A stretch of DNA of 64,000 nt from Hyphococcus sp. (GTDB lineage: Bacteria > Pseudomonadota > Alphaproteobacteria > Caulobacterales > Parvularculaceae). Below, one piece after another: positions 55,746 to 64,000 of this stretch (position 1 is the stretch's first letter; each line of letters begins with the position of its first letter). The notes below the pieces were generated by a model. It was not told the DNA's origin and did no database searches. It saw nothing but the letters and a program-made list of their open reading frames with translations. The position numbers were made by a program, and so were the translations under genes. The DNA lies in the NCBI GenBank assembly GCA_021776335.1, contig JAJFGB010000009.1, forward strand, positions 248,001-312,000, in the 5' to 3' direction.

Positions 55746-57242
55746 ATGGCAACCGAACTAGGTCATTTCATCAATGGCAAGCATATGGCGGGGGCGTCCG
55801 GTCGCCTCCATGATATTTTCAACCCGACAATCGGCGAGGTGGAAAAACGGGTTTCGCTGGCGAGCCGCGATGAGGTTGCCAGCGCCGTTGACGCCGCCCA
55901 GAAAGCGTTCCCCGGTTGGGCTGCGTTTAACCCGCAGCGCCGGGCGCGCGTCATGTTCAAATTCAAAGAGCTTGTCGAAAAGGACATGGACAATTTGGCA
56001 AAAATGCTCTCGTCAGAGCACGGAAAGATATTGCCGGATGCGCGCGGTGATGTGCAGCGCGGCCTTGATGTAATCGAATTTGCCTGCGGCATTCCACATT
56101 TGCAAAAGGGTGAATATACCGAGGCTGCTGGCTCGGGCATAGACGTTTATTCTATGCGCCAGCCCCTTGGCGTCGTTGCGGGTATTACACCGTTTAATTT
56201 TCCGGCAATGATCCCGATGTGGATGTTCGGCGTCGCCATTGCCTGCGGCAACACATTCATCAACAAGCCATCAGAGAAAGATCCGTCGGTTCCGTTGCGC
56301 CTCGCCGAACTCATGATGGAAGCCGGCGCGCCAGAAGGGGTTTTGAATGTCGTCAATGGCGACAAGGAGTCCGTTGATGCAATTATCGAAGATCCGCGCA
56401 TCAAAGCGATCAGCTTTGTCGGTTCATCGGATATCGCCCAATATATTTACGCCAATGGCTCAGCGAACGGAAAACGCGTTCAGGCATTTGGCGGCGCCAA
56501 GAACCACATGATCATCTTGCCTGATGCCGACATGGAAAATGTCGTGAACCAGCTTATTGGTTCAGCCTATGGCTCCGCTGGAGAGCGTTGCATGGCGACG
56601 CCGGTCGCCGTCCCGGTGGGAGAAGGGACGGCGGATGCGCTGATTTCCATGCTGAAGCCGAAAGTGGAAGGCCTGAGGATCGGCCCGTCACTGTCGGAAG
56701 ATTCTGATCTTGGCCCGCTCGTCACTGCGGCGCATCGCGACAGGGTCTCAAGCTATATTCAGATGGCTGTGGATGAAGGTCAGGAATTGCTCGTCGATGG
56801 ACGTGATTTCTCGCTGCAAGGATACGAGAACGGCTTTTTTATGGGCGGCACGCTGCTTGATCACGCCGTGCCCGGCCATAAATCCTATGAAGAGGAAATT
56901 TTTGGACCGGTGCTGCAGATCGCTCGTGCGGAAAACTTCGAGCAGGCTGTGGCGCTGCCTTCCAACCACCAATATGGCAATGGCGTTGCGATCTTTACGC
57001 GCAATGGCGCGGCGGCGCGAGAGTTTGCGCAGTCGGTAAATGTCGGCATGGTGGGGATCAATGTGCCGATCCCGGTGCCGGTTGCTTATCATACATTCGG
57101 CGGCTGGAAGCGCTCAGGTTTTGGCGACACCAATCAGCATGGGCCTGAGGGTGTTAAATTCTGGACCAAAGTCAAAACCATCACCCAGCGCTGGCCGGAA
57201 GATGTACAAGGTTCGGAGTTTGTCATTCCGACAATGAACTAA
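55746..57242 (+). CDS. mmsA: Methylmalonate-semialdehyde dehydrogenase (CoA-acylating)
   Basis: Oxidises methylmalonate semialdehyde to propionyl-CoA at the end of valine and thymine breakdown. The 498-residue protein has FINGKHMAGASGRLHDIFNPT, GVVAGITPFNFPAMIPMWMF (typical of MmsA), SFVGSSDIAQYIY, GGAKNHMIILPDAD, the catalytic Cys in GSAGERCMATPVAV, and IPVPVAYHTFGGWKRSGFGD. As usual for MmsA, the general-base Glu of ordinary ALDHs is replaced (FGGAKN). The ATG at 55746 is chosen; the in-frame extension is not conserved. The other valine genes follow within 8 kb. Confidence 0.93.
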   Translation: MATELGHFINGKHMAGASGRLHDIFNPTIGEVEKRVSLASRDEVASAVDAAQKAFPGWAAFNPQRRARVMFKFKELVEKDMDNLAKMLSSEHGKILPDARGDVQRGLDVIEFACGIPHLQKGEYTEAAGSGIDVYSMRQPLGVVAGITPFNFPAMIPMWMFGVAIACGNTFINKPSEKDPSVPLRLAELMMEAGAPEGVLNVVNGDKESVDAIIEDPRIKAISFVGSSDIAQYIYANGSANGKRVQAFGGAKNHMIILPDADMENVVNQLIGSAYGSAGERCMATPVAVPVGEGTADALISMLKPKVEGLRIGPSLSEDSDLGPLVTAAHRDRVSSYIQMAVDEGQELLVDGRDFSLQGYENGFFMGGTLLDHAVPGHKSYEEEIFGPVLQIARAENFEQAVALPSNHQYGNGVAIFTRNGAAAREFAQSVNVGMVGINVPIPVPVAYHTFGGWKRSGFGDTNQHGPEGVKFWTKVKTITQRWPEDVQGSEFVIPTMN

Positions 57243-57361
57243 CTGCGCTGACGCTAGACACAACGATCGAGATCAGCATCGTTCTTTGAGACAAGAGCCA
57301 GAGTTGAAAATGATAGGCAAAAATTGCGGGGGATCTCTGTGACCAAAAGGAAGCAACAATC

Positions 57362-57754
57362 ATGCGTTTGCTGATACTGGCTATCGCCGTCACTTATGCA
57401 GTGAACAGCCTGCTAATGCTCATTTTGCCGCAATTCTGGTATGATACTGTGCCGGGCATATCGATGTTGGGGCCTTACAATACGCATCTCGTCAGAGATG
57501 TCGGCATTGTCTATCTTGTTAGCGCTGGCGGCTTTGCCTGGGGATTGCGAACGCAAAGGGCGGGCTTTTTGTTGATGGCGAGCGCATGGCCAGCCTTGCA
57601 TGCAATTTATCATTTGCAGGTCTGGGCTGCGCGAGGGTTTCCAGTCGACATAATTCTTGCGGTTAATGTGCTCGGGATTCAAGCGCCAGCCTGGCTTGCT
57701 GTGTGGGCCGCGATCAAACTTGAGGAAAGTTATGTCAAATCAGGAAACAGATAG
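57362..57754 (+). CDS. Small membrane protein (130 residues), unknown
   Basis: Four hydrophobic segments (about 3-22, 47-66, 69-88 and 98-120) with FWYDTVPGISMLGPYNTHLVRDVGIVYLVSAG between the first two. The TxHLVRDVG stretch resembles small DoxX/DUF4345-like membrane proteins, but I cannot place it firmly. The start follows AAGGAAGCAA. The last 23 bases overlap the start of the GFA gene, so they are co-translated. Confidence 0.65.
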   Translation: MRLLILAIAVTYAVNSLLMLILPQFWYDTVPGISMLGPYNTHLVRDVGIVYLVSAGGFAWGLRTQRAGFLLMASAWPALHAIYHLQVWAARGFPVDIILAVNVLGIQAPAWLAVWAAIKLEESYVKSGNR

Positions 57755-58151
57755 CCTCACCGGCCAATGCCTGTGTGGCGATGTCTCATTTTCTTTCGCA
57801 CGAGAAGATTTGAAAAGCGTTGACGCTTGTCACTGTGGGCAGTGTCGGCAGTGGAGCGGCAATTACTGGGCATCGGTAAACATCTCTTTTGACGCCCTCA
57901 AATTTACGAGCGACGGAACATTCACCTGGTATCGCGCCTCGAACTATGCGCGTCGCGGCTTTTGCTCAAAATGCGGATCCTCTCTGTTCTGGCATGCGGA
58001 CAAGCTTGATGATCATAAAGACCGTGTTGCGGTCGCGCTGGGGTCCCTCAATGGGCCGACTGGCCTGGCTTTGACAGAACATATCTTTGTCGCTGATAAG
58101 GGTGACTATTACGATATAGCCGACGGCCTGCCGCAAAAGCAAAAATATTGA
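57732..58151 (+). CDS. GFA-family (glutathione-dependent formaldehyde-activating-like) zinc protein
   Basis: A 139-residue protein with the Mss4-like zinc fold. The Cys ligands are in TGQCLCGDVSF, DACHCGQCRQWSG and GFCSKCGSSLFW. The family includes the Gfa enzyme of Paracoccus, but most members have unproven function. The start follows GAGGAAAG and lies inside the previous gene. Confidence 0.87.
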   Translation: MSNQETDSLTGQCLCGDVSFSFAREDLKSVDACHCGQCRQWSGNYWASVNISFDALKFTSDGTFTWYRASNYARRGFCSKCGSSLFWHADKLDDHKDRVAVALGSLNGPTGLALTEHIFVADKGDYYDIADGLPQKQKY

Positions 58152-58163
58152 GGGACGAGACCA

Positions 58164-58838
58164 TTGTTTGGATTTGAAGTGGGGGACATGGCCCTGATGA
58201 CCGGGTGGGTGCTTTATCTCAGCATCTTCATCCTGCCATTTATTCAGGAGGATGCGGCAGTTATCGGCGCCGCGACCGCCTCGATCACCGGCGCTGCGCC
58301 AACCTGGATAATCCTGGTTGCTATTTTGACCGGACTGGTCGGCAGTGACGCTTGGAAATACTGGCTTGGCCGTCTCGCCCGCAGCCGCGCATGGGCTCAT
58401 AAATTCGCCGAAAAACCTGGTGTGTCCGTCGCCGGCGATCTTGTGCGAACAGAATTCCTGCAAACCATGCTTACGGCGCGTTTCGTCCCCGGTACGCGTA
58501 TCCCGACCTATATCGCATGCGGGTTTTTTAAGGCGGATTATGCGCGCTATATTCTCGTTTTGACGATGACTGCCACGCTCTATGTGGCGATCTGGTTCGG
58601 GATGTTTCATACAGTCGGCGCCGTTGCTGGTGAACAAGCAAAGTTTTGGCTGCCGGCAATCGCGGTTGTGTGCCTGGCGATCTATATACTGGTGCGCTGG
58701 TTTAACCACACAGCCAAGCATGAGGGGCCAATGACGCCCTTGACCAAAGAGTTTGATCATCCGATGCCGGATATGCCCGGCTTTGAAGGTAATCCGCTTG
58801 AAGAAAAGAATGAAGAAGAAACTGAGCCAAAGGAGTAG
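58164..58838 (+). CDS. DedA-family membrane protein
   Basis: A 224-residue protein with [16 protein letters not shown], a [16 protein letters not shown] helix and the DedA signature [22 protein letters not shown]. DedA proteins are probable proton-driven lipid (undecaprenyl phosphate, phosphatidylethanolamine) flippases. The C-terminus adds a 50-residue Glu-rich hydrophilic tail. The likely start is the TTG at 58164 following AGGGACGAG; an ATG at 58188 is an alternative. Confidence 0.83.
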   Translation: MFGFEVGDMALMTGWVLYLSIFILPFIQEDAAVIGAATASITGAAPTWIILVAILTGLVGSDAWKYWLGRLARSRAWAHKFAEKPGVSVAGDLVRTEFLQTMLTARFVPGTRIPTYIACGFFKADYARYILVLTMTATLYVAIWFGMFHTVGAVAGEQAKFWLPAIAVVCLAIYILVRWFNHTAKHEGPMTPLTKEFDHPMPDMPGFEGNPLEEKNEEETEPKE

Positions 58839-58843
58839 CGCGC

Positions 58844-59992
58844 ATGGATTTCGCGCTGAGTGAAGAACAGGAAGCCATTAGAGATATGGCGCGCCGATTT
58901 GCAGCGGACGAACTCGCGCCCAATGCTGCAAAATGGGACGAAGAAAAACATTTTCCCGTCGATGTGATCAAAAAATCGGCTGAGCTTGGTCTCGCCGGCA
59001 TTTACACACGCGAGGATGTGGGTGGATCGGATTTGGGCCGGCTCGATGCGGTATTGATCTTTGAGGCCCTGTCGGAAGGGTGCACGTCAACAGCGGCTTT
59101 TATCTCGATCCACAATATGTGTTGCTGGATGATTGACCGGTTTGGCGCTGACGAGGTGCGGCGTAAATTCTGTCCCAAGCTTACATCAATGGAAATGATC
59201 GCGAGTTACTGCCTCACCGAACCAGGTTCAGGTTCGGATGCGGCGGCGCTTAAAACCAAAGCGGTCAAGGACGGTGATCATTATGTCCTGAATGGATCGA
59301 AAGCATTCATTTCCGGCGCGAGCGTTTCCGATCTTTACGTGGTCATGGTGCGCACCGGTGGTGACGGTCCGAAAGGGATTTCAACGGTCCTCGTAGAGAA
59401 TGGCACGCCGGGTCTGTCCTTTGGCGCTCAGGAACGCAAGATGGGCTGGAATTCTCAACCGACGGCGGTTGTCAATTTTGAGGATTGCCGCATTCCTATC
59501 GCCAATCAGGTCGGCGCCGAAGGCGAGGGCTTTTCTTTTGCGATGATGGGCCTTGATGGGGGGCGGCTCAATATCGCCGCCTGTTCGCTCGGTACGGCGC
59601 AGGGCGCGCTCAAAGCGGCGCTCGATTACGCCAATGACCGCAAGGCGTTCGGCAAGCGATTGAATGAACAGCAGGCGTTGCAGTTTAAACTCGCCGACAT
59701 GGCGACGGAACTCGAGGCAGCTCGCATCATGCTCTATCAGGCGGCGTGGAAACTTGATGAGAAAACACCTGACGCAACAAGATTTTGCGCTATGGCAAAG
59801 CGCTTCGTGACGGATACCGGCTTTAAGGTTGTCAACGAAGCGCTGCAGATCCATGGCGGTTATGGATATATGAAAGACTATCCGTTGGAGCGCATGCTGC
59901 GCGATGTGCGCGTGCATCAAATTCTCGAAGGGACTAACGAGATCATGCGCGTCATCGTCGCGCGGGATATGTTGCGAGAGTATCAGGCATAA
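58844..59992 (+). CDS. Acyl-CoA dehydrogenase, probably isobutyryl-CoA dehydrogenase
   Basis: A 382-residue flavoprotein. It has [13 protein letters not shown] [33 protein letters not shown], and [16 protein letters not shown] with the catalytic Glu. It starts [19 protein letters not shown], five bases after the DedA stop. The presence of mmsA, an HIBYL-CoA hydrolase and mmsB close by makes isobutyryl-CoA (ACAD8-type, valine pathway) the most likely substrate; 2-methylbutyryl-CoA is possible. Confidence 0.85.
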   Translation: MDFALSEEQEAIRDMARRFAADELAPNAAKWDEEKHFPVDVIKKSAELGLAGIYTREDVGGSDLGRLDAVLIFEALSEGCTSTAAFISIHNMCCWMIDRFGADEVRRKFCPKLTSMEMIASYCLTEPGSGSDAAALKTKAVKDGDHYVLNGSKAFISGASVSDLYVVMVRTGGDGPKGISTVLVENGTPGLSFGAQERKMGWNSQPTAVVNFEDCRIPIANQVGAEGEGFSFAMMGLDGGRLNIAACSLGTAQGALKAALDYANDRKAFGKRLNEQQALQFKLADMATELEAARIMLYQAAWKLDEKTPDATRFCAMAKRFVTDTGFKVVNEALQIHGGYGYMKDYPLERMLRDVRVHQILEGTNEIMRVIVARDMLREYQA

Positions 59993-59994
59993 TT

Positions 59995-60033
59995 TGTCAT
60001 AGCGCGTGGAGATGCGCGCGAACTTATATGACA
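59995..60033. repeat. Imperfect palindrome after the acyl-CoA dehydrogenase gene
   Basis: TGTCATA (59995-60001) and TATGACA (60027-60033) are arms; GCGCG and CGCGC pair inside. There is no T tract. It could be a REP-like element or an operator for the Nudix gene 44 bases further on. Confidence 0.35.
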
Positions 60034-60076
60034 TGCCGTTGGAAAACGATGCAATTCGAAGAGACCGAACTCAGCG

Positions 60077-60475
60077 ATGGCGACAATCGACAAACTGGCA
60101 TGGATAAGGATCGAAGACCGTAAAGTGCTGGTCGCATTGTCGCGCGGCAAAGACGTTTGGTATATTCCAGGCGGTAAACGCGAACCTCAAGAAAACGATG
60201 CCGAGGCTCTGATGCGTGAAATCAAAGAGGAACTTTCCGTTTCGATTGTTCCGCGTACGATCACCTATGTGGGAACGTTTGAAGCGCCTGCAGACGGCAA
60301 AGTTAAGGGCGTCGATGTGAAAATGAGTTGTTATCAAGCCGATTACGACGGATCATTGGCGCCAGCTGCGGAGATAGCTGAATTTGCGTGGTTTACGAAC
60401 GATGACGTGCATCGCACGTCTTTCGTTGATAAGATTATTTTTGAATACCTCCACGACGAAGGGTGGATCGATTGA
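60077..60475 (+). CDS. Nudix hydrolase
   Basis: A 132-residue protein with a complete Nudix box, GKREPQENDAEALMREIKEEL (G-x5-E-x7-RE-x2-EE), after PGGKREP. It hydrolyses a nucleoside diphosphate linked to another group, with Mg. Its neighbours degrade valine, but this gives no hint at the substrate; house-cleaning of oxidised nucleotides or CoA-type pyrophosphate are both possible. The start is near GACCGAA with a weak ribosome site. Confidence 0.88.
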   Translation: MATIDKLAWIRIEDRKVLVALSRGKDVWYIPGGKREPQENDAEALMREIKEELSVSIVPRTITYVGTFEAPADGKVKGVDVKMSCYQADYDGSLAPAAEIAEFAWFTNDDVHRTSFVDKIIFEYLHDEGWID

Positions 60476-60541
60476 CGCTGAATTTGTATGGCGTCTCCTT
60501 TAAGCCTCCTCCTGGGAAATGAGTTAGGACGCTGGGAAAAT

Positions 60542-61600
60542 ATGACCAACGATATTCTCTTTGAACAAATTGGCGATTGGGGCGTCGTCACACTCAACCG
60601 CGAAGAAGCGCTCAATGCGCTGACCTGGGACATGGTCAAAGCAATGCACGGTCAGCTTTCCCACTGGGCGGCGGACAAAGCGGTGCAGGCGGTGTTGGTC
60701 AGGAGCATGGGCGAGCGTGCCTTTTGCGCCGGGGGCGATATTCGATGGCTCTATGAGGCGGCGAAAGAGGGTCCCGACGAGGCGTCGGAGTTCTTCCGTG
60801 ATGAATATACCAACAACGCGCTGATCTATCACTACCCAAAGCCCTATGTGGCGCTGATCGACGGTATTGTGATGGGGGGCGGTGTCGGCATATCCGTTCA
60901 CGGTGATTTTCGTGTGGCGGGCGATGCAACGCTTTTTGCCATGCCGGAGACGGGGATTGGTTTATTTCCAGATGTGGGCGGCGGACATTTTATGCCACGC
61001 CTCCATGACGGATTGGGGCTCTATTATGCGCTGACCGGCGCGCGCGCCAAAGCCGCTGACTGCATGGCGGCCGGCATCGCCACCCATTATACGCCAGCGG
61101 ATAAGATGGCGGCGCTTGAAGAGGCGCTTTTGAGCGCGCCCCTCGGCAATCACGCCCACGCGGACATCGAAGCGGTGCTTGATGACTATGCCGGTGATCC
61201 GGGTCATGCGCCGATCAATGATGCGCGTCCAGCAATTGCGCGACTATTTCAAGGCCATGAAACGCCGGCTGAACTGATTGGCGCCTTGGTCGGTGATGGC
61301 GGTGAATTTGCGAATGATACAGTGAAGGTTCTCAAGCGCATGTCACCGATGTCGCTTCGACTTACTTTTGAACAGATGCGTCGCGGTCATCAGCATGATT
61401 TTGAACAGAACATGAAAATGGAGTTCCGCATGGTCAAACGCGTTATGAGCGGGCACGATTTTTTTGAAGGGGTGCGCGCCCAGATCATCGACAAAGATCG
61501 CGACCCGAAATGGGCTCCGGCATCGCTTGCGGATGTGCATGACGCTGATATTGCGCCCTATTTCGAGAAGCTAGGCGCTATGGAATTGATACTGCCTTAG
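60542..61600 (+). CDS. 3-hydroxyisobutyryl-CoA hydrolase (enoyl-CoA hydratase fold)
   Basis: Releases free 3-hydroxyisobutyrate from its CoA ester in valine catabolism. The 352-residue protein has LNREEALNALTWDMV, FCAGGDIRWLYE (oxyanion loop), IDGIVMGGGVGISVHGDFRVAGD and the MPETGIGLFPDVGGGHFMPRL segment that distinguishes HIBCH-type hydrolases, with catalytic Glu and Asp, from hydratases. The ATG at 60542 is chosen because TNDILFEQIGDWGVVTLNR matches the family start. Substrate by context with mmsA, mmsB and the isobutyryl-CoA dehydrogenase. Confidence 0.88.
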   Translation: MTNDILFEQIGDWGVVTLNREEALNALTWDMVKAMHGQLSHWAADKAVQAVLVRSMGERAFCAGGDIRWLYEAAKEGPDEASEFFRDEYTNNALIYHYPKPYVALIDGIVMGGGVGISVHGDFRVAGDATLFAMPETGIGLFPDVGGGHFMPRLHDGLGLYYALTGARAKAADCMAAGIATHYTPADKMAALEEALLSAPLGNHAHADIEAVLDDYAGDPGHAPINDARPAIARLFQGHETPAELIGALVGDGGEFANDTVKVLKRMSPMSLRLTFEQMRRGHQHDFEQNMKMEFRMVKRVMSGHDFFEGVRAQIIDKDRDPKWAPASLADVHDADIAPYFEKLGAMELILP

Positions 61601-61626
61601 TTTTCTCGCTGAGTGGGAGTGACGGA

Positions 61627-62169
61627 ATGAACAATATTTTATTTGGGTTTGTGATCGGTTTGCTCGTGACGGCATCAGCGGCAGCTCAAGAGACAACAGA
61701 AAAGCCGACAATTCGAGACCTTGATCGCTTGATTGGCGTTTGGGAATTTTAAGATGCCGCCACTGAAAACGCTGGCTACGAATATGTAGAAACAGGAACG
61801 CGGGTTTGCGCTTATGCGTTGGATGATCAGTATATTCGCTGCGAGTCAAAAGGAACAGCGAGAGGAAAGAAACGAACTTATGTTTTCTACTTTAACTACA
61901 ATGATGCCGATGAACGATTCGAAATGCTCTCGATGTTTGGTAATTATGCACGAAAGATTCTTTACCATCTTAAAGTGAGCGAACAAGGCAGACGCATAGA
62001 TTTGATGAATGGCCCGAACCCCGAAGAAGATGAGATTGAACGTAGCTGGGCGACGATTAGTTTTCAAAGCGACGATCAGTTCACCTGGGAGTCCAGGTTA
62101 AATAAGGGGGCTGATCTGCCGGACCATTGGCCGGTAACGTTTCGAGAGATAGCGCGCAGAAAGAAATAG
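61627..62169 (+). pseudogene. Secreted-protein gene interrupted by an in-frame TAA
   Basis: ATG at 61627 follows GGGAGTGACGGA and begins a good signal peptide (FGFVIGLLVTASAAAQ). After RDLDRLIGVWEF the frame meets TAA at 61750-61752 (codon 42), then continues in the same frame with DAATENAGYEYVETGTRVCAYALDD and on for 138 codons to 62169. The downstream part reads as real protein (RYxRCESKGTARGKKRTYVFYFNYND), and no ATG or ribosome site for a separate gene is obvious. One base change from GAA or CAA would restore it. A sequencing error is the main alternative. I do not recognise the family; it resembles DUF1579-like or lipocalin-like secreted proteins. Confidence 0.65.
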
Positions 62170-62213
62170 AAAAGCGATGTTGAAGAGGCGCTTTCGATTG
62201 ATCGACCGTCAAG

Positions 62214-62972
62214 ATGGAGGTTGAACCGATCCCGCTTGCGCGGCTGGGCTTCGCATTGGCGCCGGCGATTGTCGTTATTGCGCTGATGTGGCGATGGCGG
62301 GTAGGGCATCAAAAAGCGCTCTATGCTTTTGTGCGCATGTTTGTGCAGCTTCTGATGATCGGCTATGCGCTGGTCTATATTTTTGCATCGGACTCTGGCT
62401 TCGCCATCGCGGCGATCCTTGCTGTTATGGTGCTGGCGTCGAGCTGGATTGCGTTAAATACCATCAAGACCGGCAAGCGCGATCTTTTTTTGGCCTCCTT
62501 CGTTTCAATTCTTGGCGGCGGCGGCATCACCCTGTTATTTGTAACGCAGGGAGTTCTGCAGCTGGCTCCCTGGTATGCGCCGAATATGATCATCCCCCTG
62601 GCGGGGATGATTTTTGCCAGCAGTATGACGAGCATTTCACTGGCGGCGGAACGCTTGAGCGCCGAGCTTGGTAATGGCGTTTCATATCCCAAAGCGCGAG
62701 ACACCGCGTTTCAGACCGCGATGATCCCAATCATCAATTCGTTATTTGCTGTGGGACTTGTATCGCTGCCTGGCATGATGACCGGACAAATTCTCTCTGG
62801 CGTCTCGCCGCTGATCGCTGCGCGCTATCAGATCATGGTGATGTGCATGATTTTCGGCGCAACGGGTCTGTCGACGGCGTGTTTTCTTCATATGACGCGG
62901 AACGCAGTTGTGTTTGCCGCGGGTCGAAATAGGGACTATCAGACCGGGACTAATCAAGAGGAAAAACCATGA
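62214..62972 (+). CDS. FetB/UPF0014-like ABC transporter permease
   Basis: A 252-residue membrane protein with about seven helices. It has RMFVQLLMIGYALVYIF, ASSWIALNTIKTGKRD, PWYAPNMIIPLAGMIFASSMTSISLAAERL and LPGMMTGQILSGVSPLIAARYQIMVM, the hallmark of the UPF0014 family, whose E. coli member FetB pairs with the ATPase FetA in iron export. No fetA gene is adjacent in the window, which is unusual. The stop overlaps mmsB by four bases (ATGA). Confidence 0.83.
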   Translation: MEVEPIPLARLGFALAPAIVVIALMWRWRVGHQKALYAFVRMFVQLLMIGYALVYIFASDSGFAIAAILAVMVLASSWIALNTIKTGKRDLFLASFVSILGGGGITLLFVTQGVLQLAPWYAPNMIIPLAGMIFASSMTSISLAAERLSAELGNGVSYPKARDTAFQTAMIPIINSLFAVGLVSLPGMMTGQILSGVSPLIAARYQIMVMCMIFGATGLSTACFLHMTRNAVVFAAGRNRDYQTGTNQEEKP

Positions 62973-63859
62973 CCAAAATCGCTTTTATCGGCCTTGGCAA
63001 TATGGGCGGCCCCATGGCGGCAAATCTCGCAAAGGCTGGCCATGATGTGACGGCGACTGACCTTTCCATCGGTGCTATTGACCGCGCGGTAGAGGCTGGT
63101 TGCAAGCGTGGCGACACTGTCGCTGATGCGGTGAAAGACGCAGACATTGTTGTGACGATGCTGCCGGCGGGTGCTCATGTGCGCTCGGTCTATACGGAAA
63201 GCTATGGCGTCATCGGGAATGCGAAAGCGGGTGCGCTCTTCATCGACAGCTCTACGATCGATGTGGACTCAGCGCGCGCCGTCAGCGGCGTTGCATCTGA
63301 AAAAGGTTTTGCGATGGTCGATGCGCCTGTTTCGGGCGGTGTGGCGGCGGCAACAGCGGGCGCCCTTACCTTTATGGTTGGCGGCGCCGACGAAGCGTTT
63401 CAACAGGCAAGGCCGGTGCTTGAAGGCATGGGTAAGAATATTTTTCACGCTGGCGCCGCCGGCAATGGTCAGGTTGCGAAAATCTGCAACAATATGCTGC
63501 TCGGCATTTCGATGATCGGTACTTGTGAGGCGTTTAATCTGGCTGAAAAGCTCGGTCTCGATGCGCAGACATTTTTTGACATTTCTTCGACAGCATCGGG
63601 GCAGTCCTGGTCGATGACAAGTTATTGTCCAGCGCCGGGACCAGTTCCCTCGGCGCCCTCGAACCGCGACTATCAGCCGGGGTTTGCGGCGGCAATGATG
63701 CTAAAGGATATGCGCCTTGCTCAGGAAGCGGCCCATAAAGCCAAAGCCGCAACGCCGTTGGGCGCTCAGGCTGAAGCGCTCTATGCGCTGATGGAATCGG
63801 CAGGTAAGGATGATCTGGATTTTTCCGGTGTCATGAAACTGATCAATGGGCGGCTTTAA
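62969..63859 (+). CDS. mmsB: 3-hydroxyisobutyrate dehydrogenase
   Basis: Oxidises 3-hydroxyisobutyrate to methylmalonate semialdehyde, the substrate of MmsA. The 296-residue enzyme has IAFIGLGNMGGPMAANLAKAGHDV (NAD site), FIDSSTIDVDSAR, VDAPVSGGVAAATAGALTFMVGG, and the catalytic Lys in GNGQVAKICNNMLLG. The middle SYCPAPGPVPSAPSNRDYQPGFAAAMMLKDMRL matches the group of true 3-HIB dehydrogenases. It starts inside the FetB-like stop. Confidence 0.93.
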   Translation: MTKIAFIGLGNMGGPMAANLAKAGHDVTATDLSIGAIDRAVEAGCKRGDTVADAVKDADIVVTMLPAGAHVRSVYTESYGVIGNAKAGALFIDSSTIDVDSARAVSGVASEKGFAMVDAPVSGGVAAATAGALTFMVGGADEAFQQARPVLEGMGKNIFHAGAAGNGQVAKICNNMLLGISMIGTCEAFNLAEKLGLDAQTFFDISSTASGQSWSMTSYCPAPGPVPSAPSNRDYQPGFAAAMMLKDMRLAQEAAHKAKAATPLGAQAEALYALMESAGKDDLDFSGVMKLINGRL

Positions 63860-63998
63860 CTGGCGCACCGGGCGGGCAAATCCCATCAATCCGGGTCTGG
63901 TCGTCGCTATACTCAACACCCGTTTCATAATCGTCTTGCCACACCACGCGCACGCGTTTCCGGGCGCCGTTTTGATCGAACTTTACGATGACTGTTTC
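63843..63998 (-). CDS. C-terminal fragment of an unidentified protein, truncated by the window edge
   Basis: On the minus strand the frame is open from the window edge to a TGA at 63845-63843. The last 51 residues read ETVIVKFDQNGARKRVRVVWQDDYETGVEYSDDQTRIDGICPPGAP and onward, a plausible mix of charged and hydrophobic residues. The stop lies within the last 17 bases of mmsB, so the two genes converge and overlap slightly. There is too little to assign a family. Confidence 0.4.
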   Translation of the reverse strand, partial: ETVIVKFDQNGARKRVRVVWQDDYETGVEYSDDQTRIDGICPPGAPVKAAH

Positions 63999-64000
63999 GG

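Overview
The window looks like chromosomal DNA of an alphaproteobacterium. The pgsA-response regulator-histidine kinase order, the lgt-midA-pgeF overlap chain, the folM-like/folB pair, a ManD very close to the Novosphingobium enzyme, and abundant TonB, amidohydrolase and CaiB-type genes all fit that class. The order cannot be fixed from sequence reading alone. I saw no rRNA, tRNA, insertion sequence, prophage or CRISPR array, and coding density is high throughout.

Region 1 (about 1-24.6 kb) is catabolic and accessory. It opens with the end of an SDR gene, a VOC protein and an MHS-type MFS carrier. Then comes a three-gene operon (ThDP-dependent decarboxylase/carboligase, HisC-like aminotransferase, aldehyde dehydrogenase) that reads like an Ehrlich-type route: amine to 2-oxo acid to aldehyde to acid. 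A LysR regulator points the other way from D-mannonate dehydratase (manD). After manD come a DUF819 permease, a TonB receptor, a secreted tricorn-like peptidase, a secreted metal-dependent amidohydrolase, a phytoene-dehydrogenase-like FAD enzyme, a nitrilase-superfamily hydrolase, an unrecognised 94-residue protein, a sulfatase, KDPG aldolase and KDG kinase. ManD, KdgK and Eda together convert D-mannonate to pyruvate and glyceraldehyde 3-phosphate. Four upstream regions in this stretch carry a related 17-bp T-N11-A (LysR-box-like) motif at 2487, 8029, 10750 and 18057. This suggests that the LysR gene controls all of it as one regulon. I regard this as the best candidate for an undescribed system: uptake and dismantling of a conjugate with a sugar-acid part, an amide or peptide part and possibly a sulfate ester.

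Region 2 (24.7-41 kb) is mostly housekeeping: a ferredoxin reductase, dps, an aspartate-type aminotransferase, a PAS membrane protein, an AMACR-like CoA enzyme, prs, lgt-midA-pgeF, ubiK, ybjN, proC and pgsA with a two-component system.

Region 3 (41-54 kb) holds a TIR-TM-TolB-TPR protein, an AraC regulator, a serine-hydrolase lipoprotein, a DUF2330/NqrB-like pair, a ureohydrolase, uvrC, folB with a folM-like SDR, and a Ca/Na antiporter preceded by a 26-residue membrane micro-ORF.

Region 4 (54-64 kb) has tandem PAS_5-like paralogues and then most of valine catabolism (mmsA, isobutyryl-CoA dehydrogenase, 3-hydroxyisobutyryl-CoA hydrolase, mmsB). These are interleaved with DedA, GFA, Nudix and FetB-like genes and with one gene broken by an in-frame stop codon.
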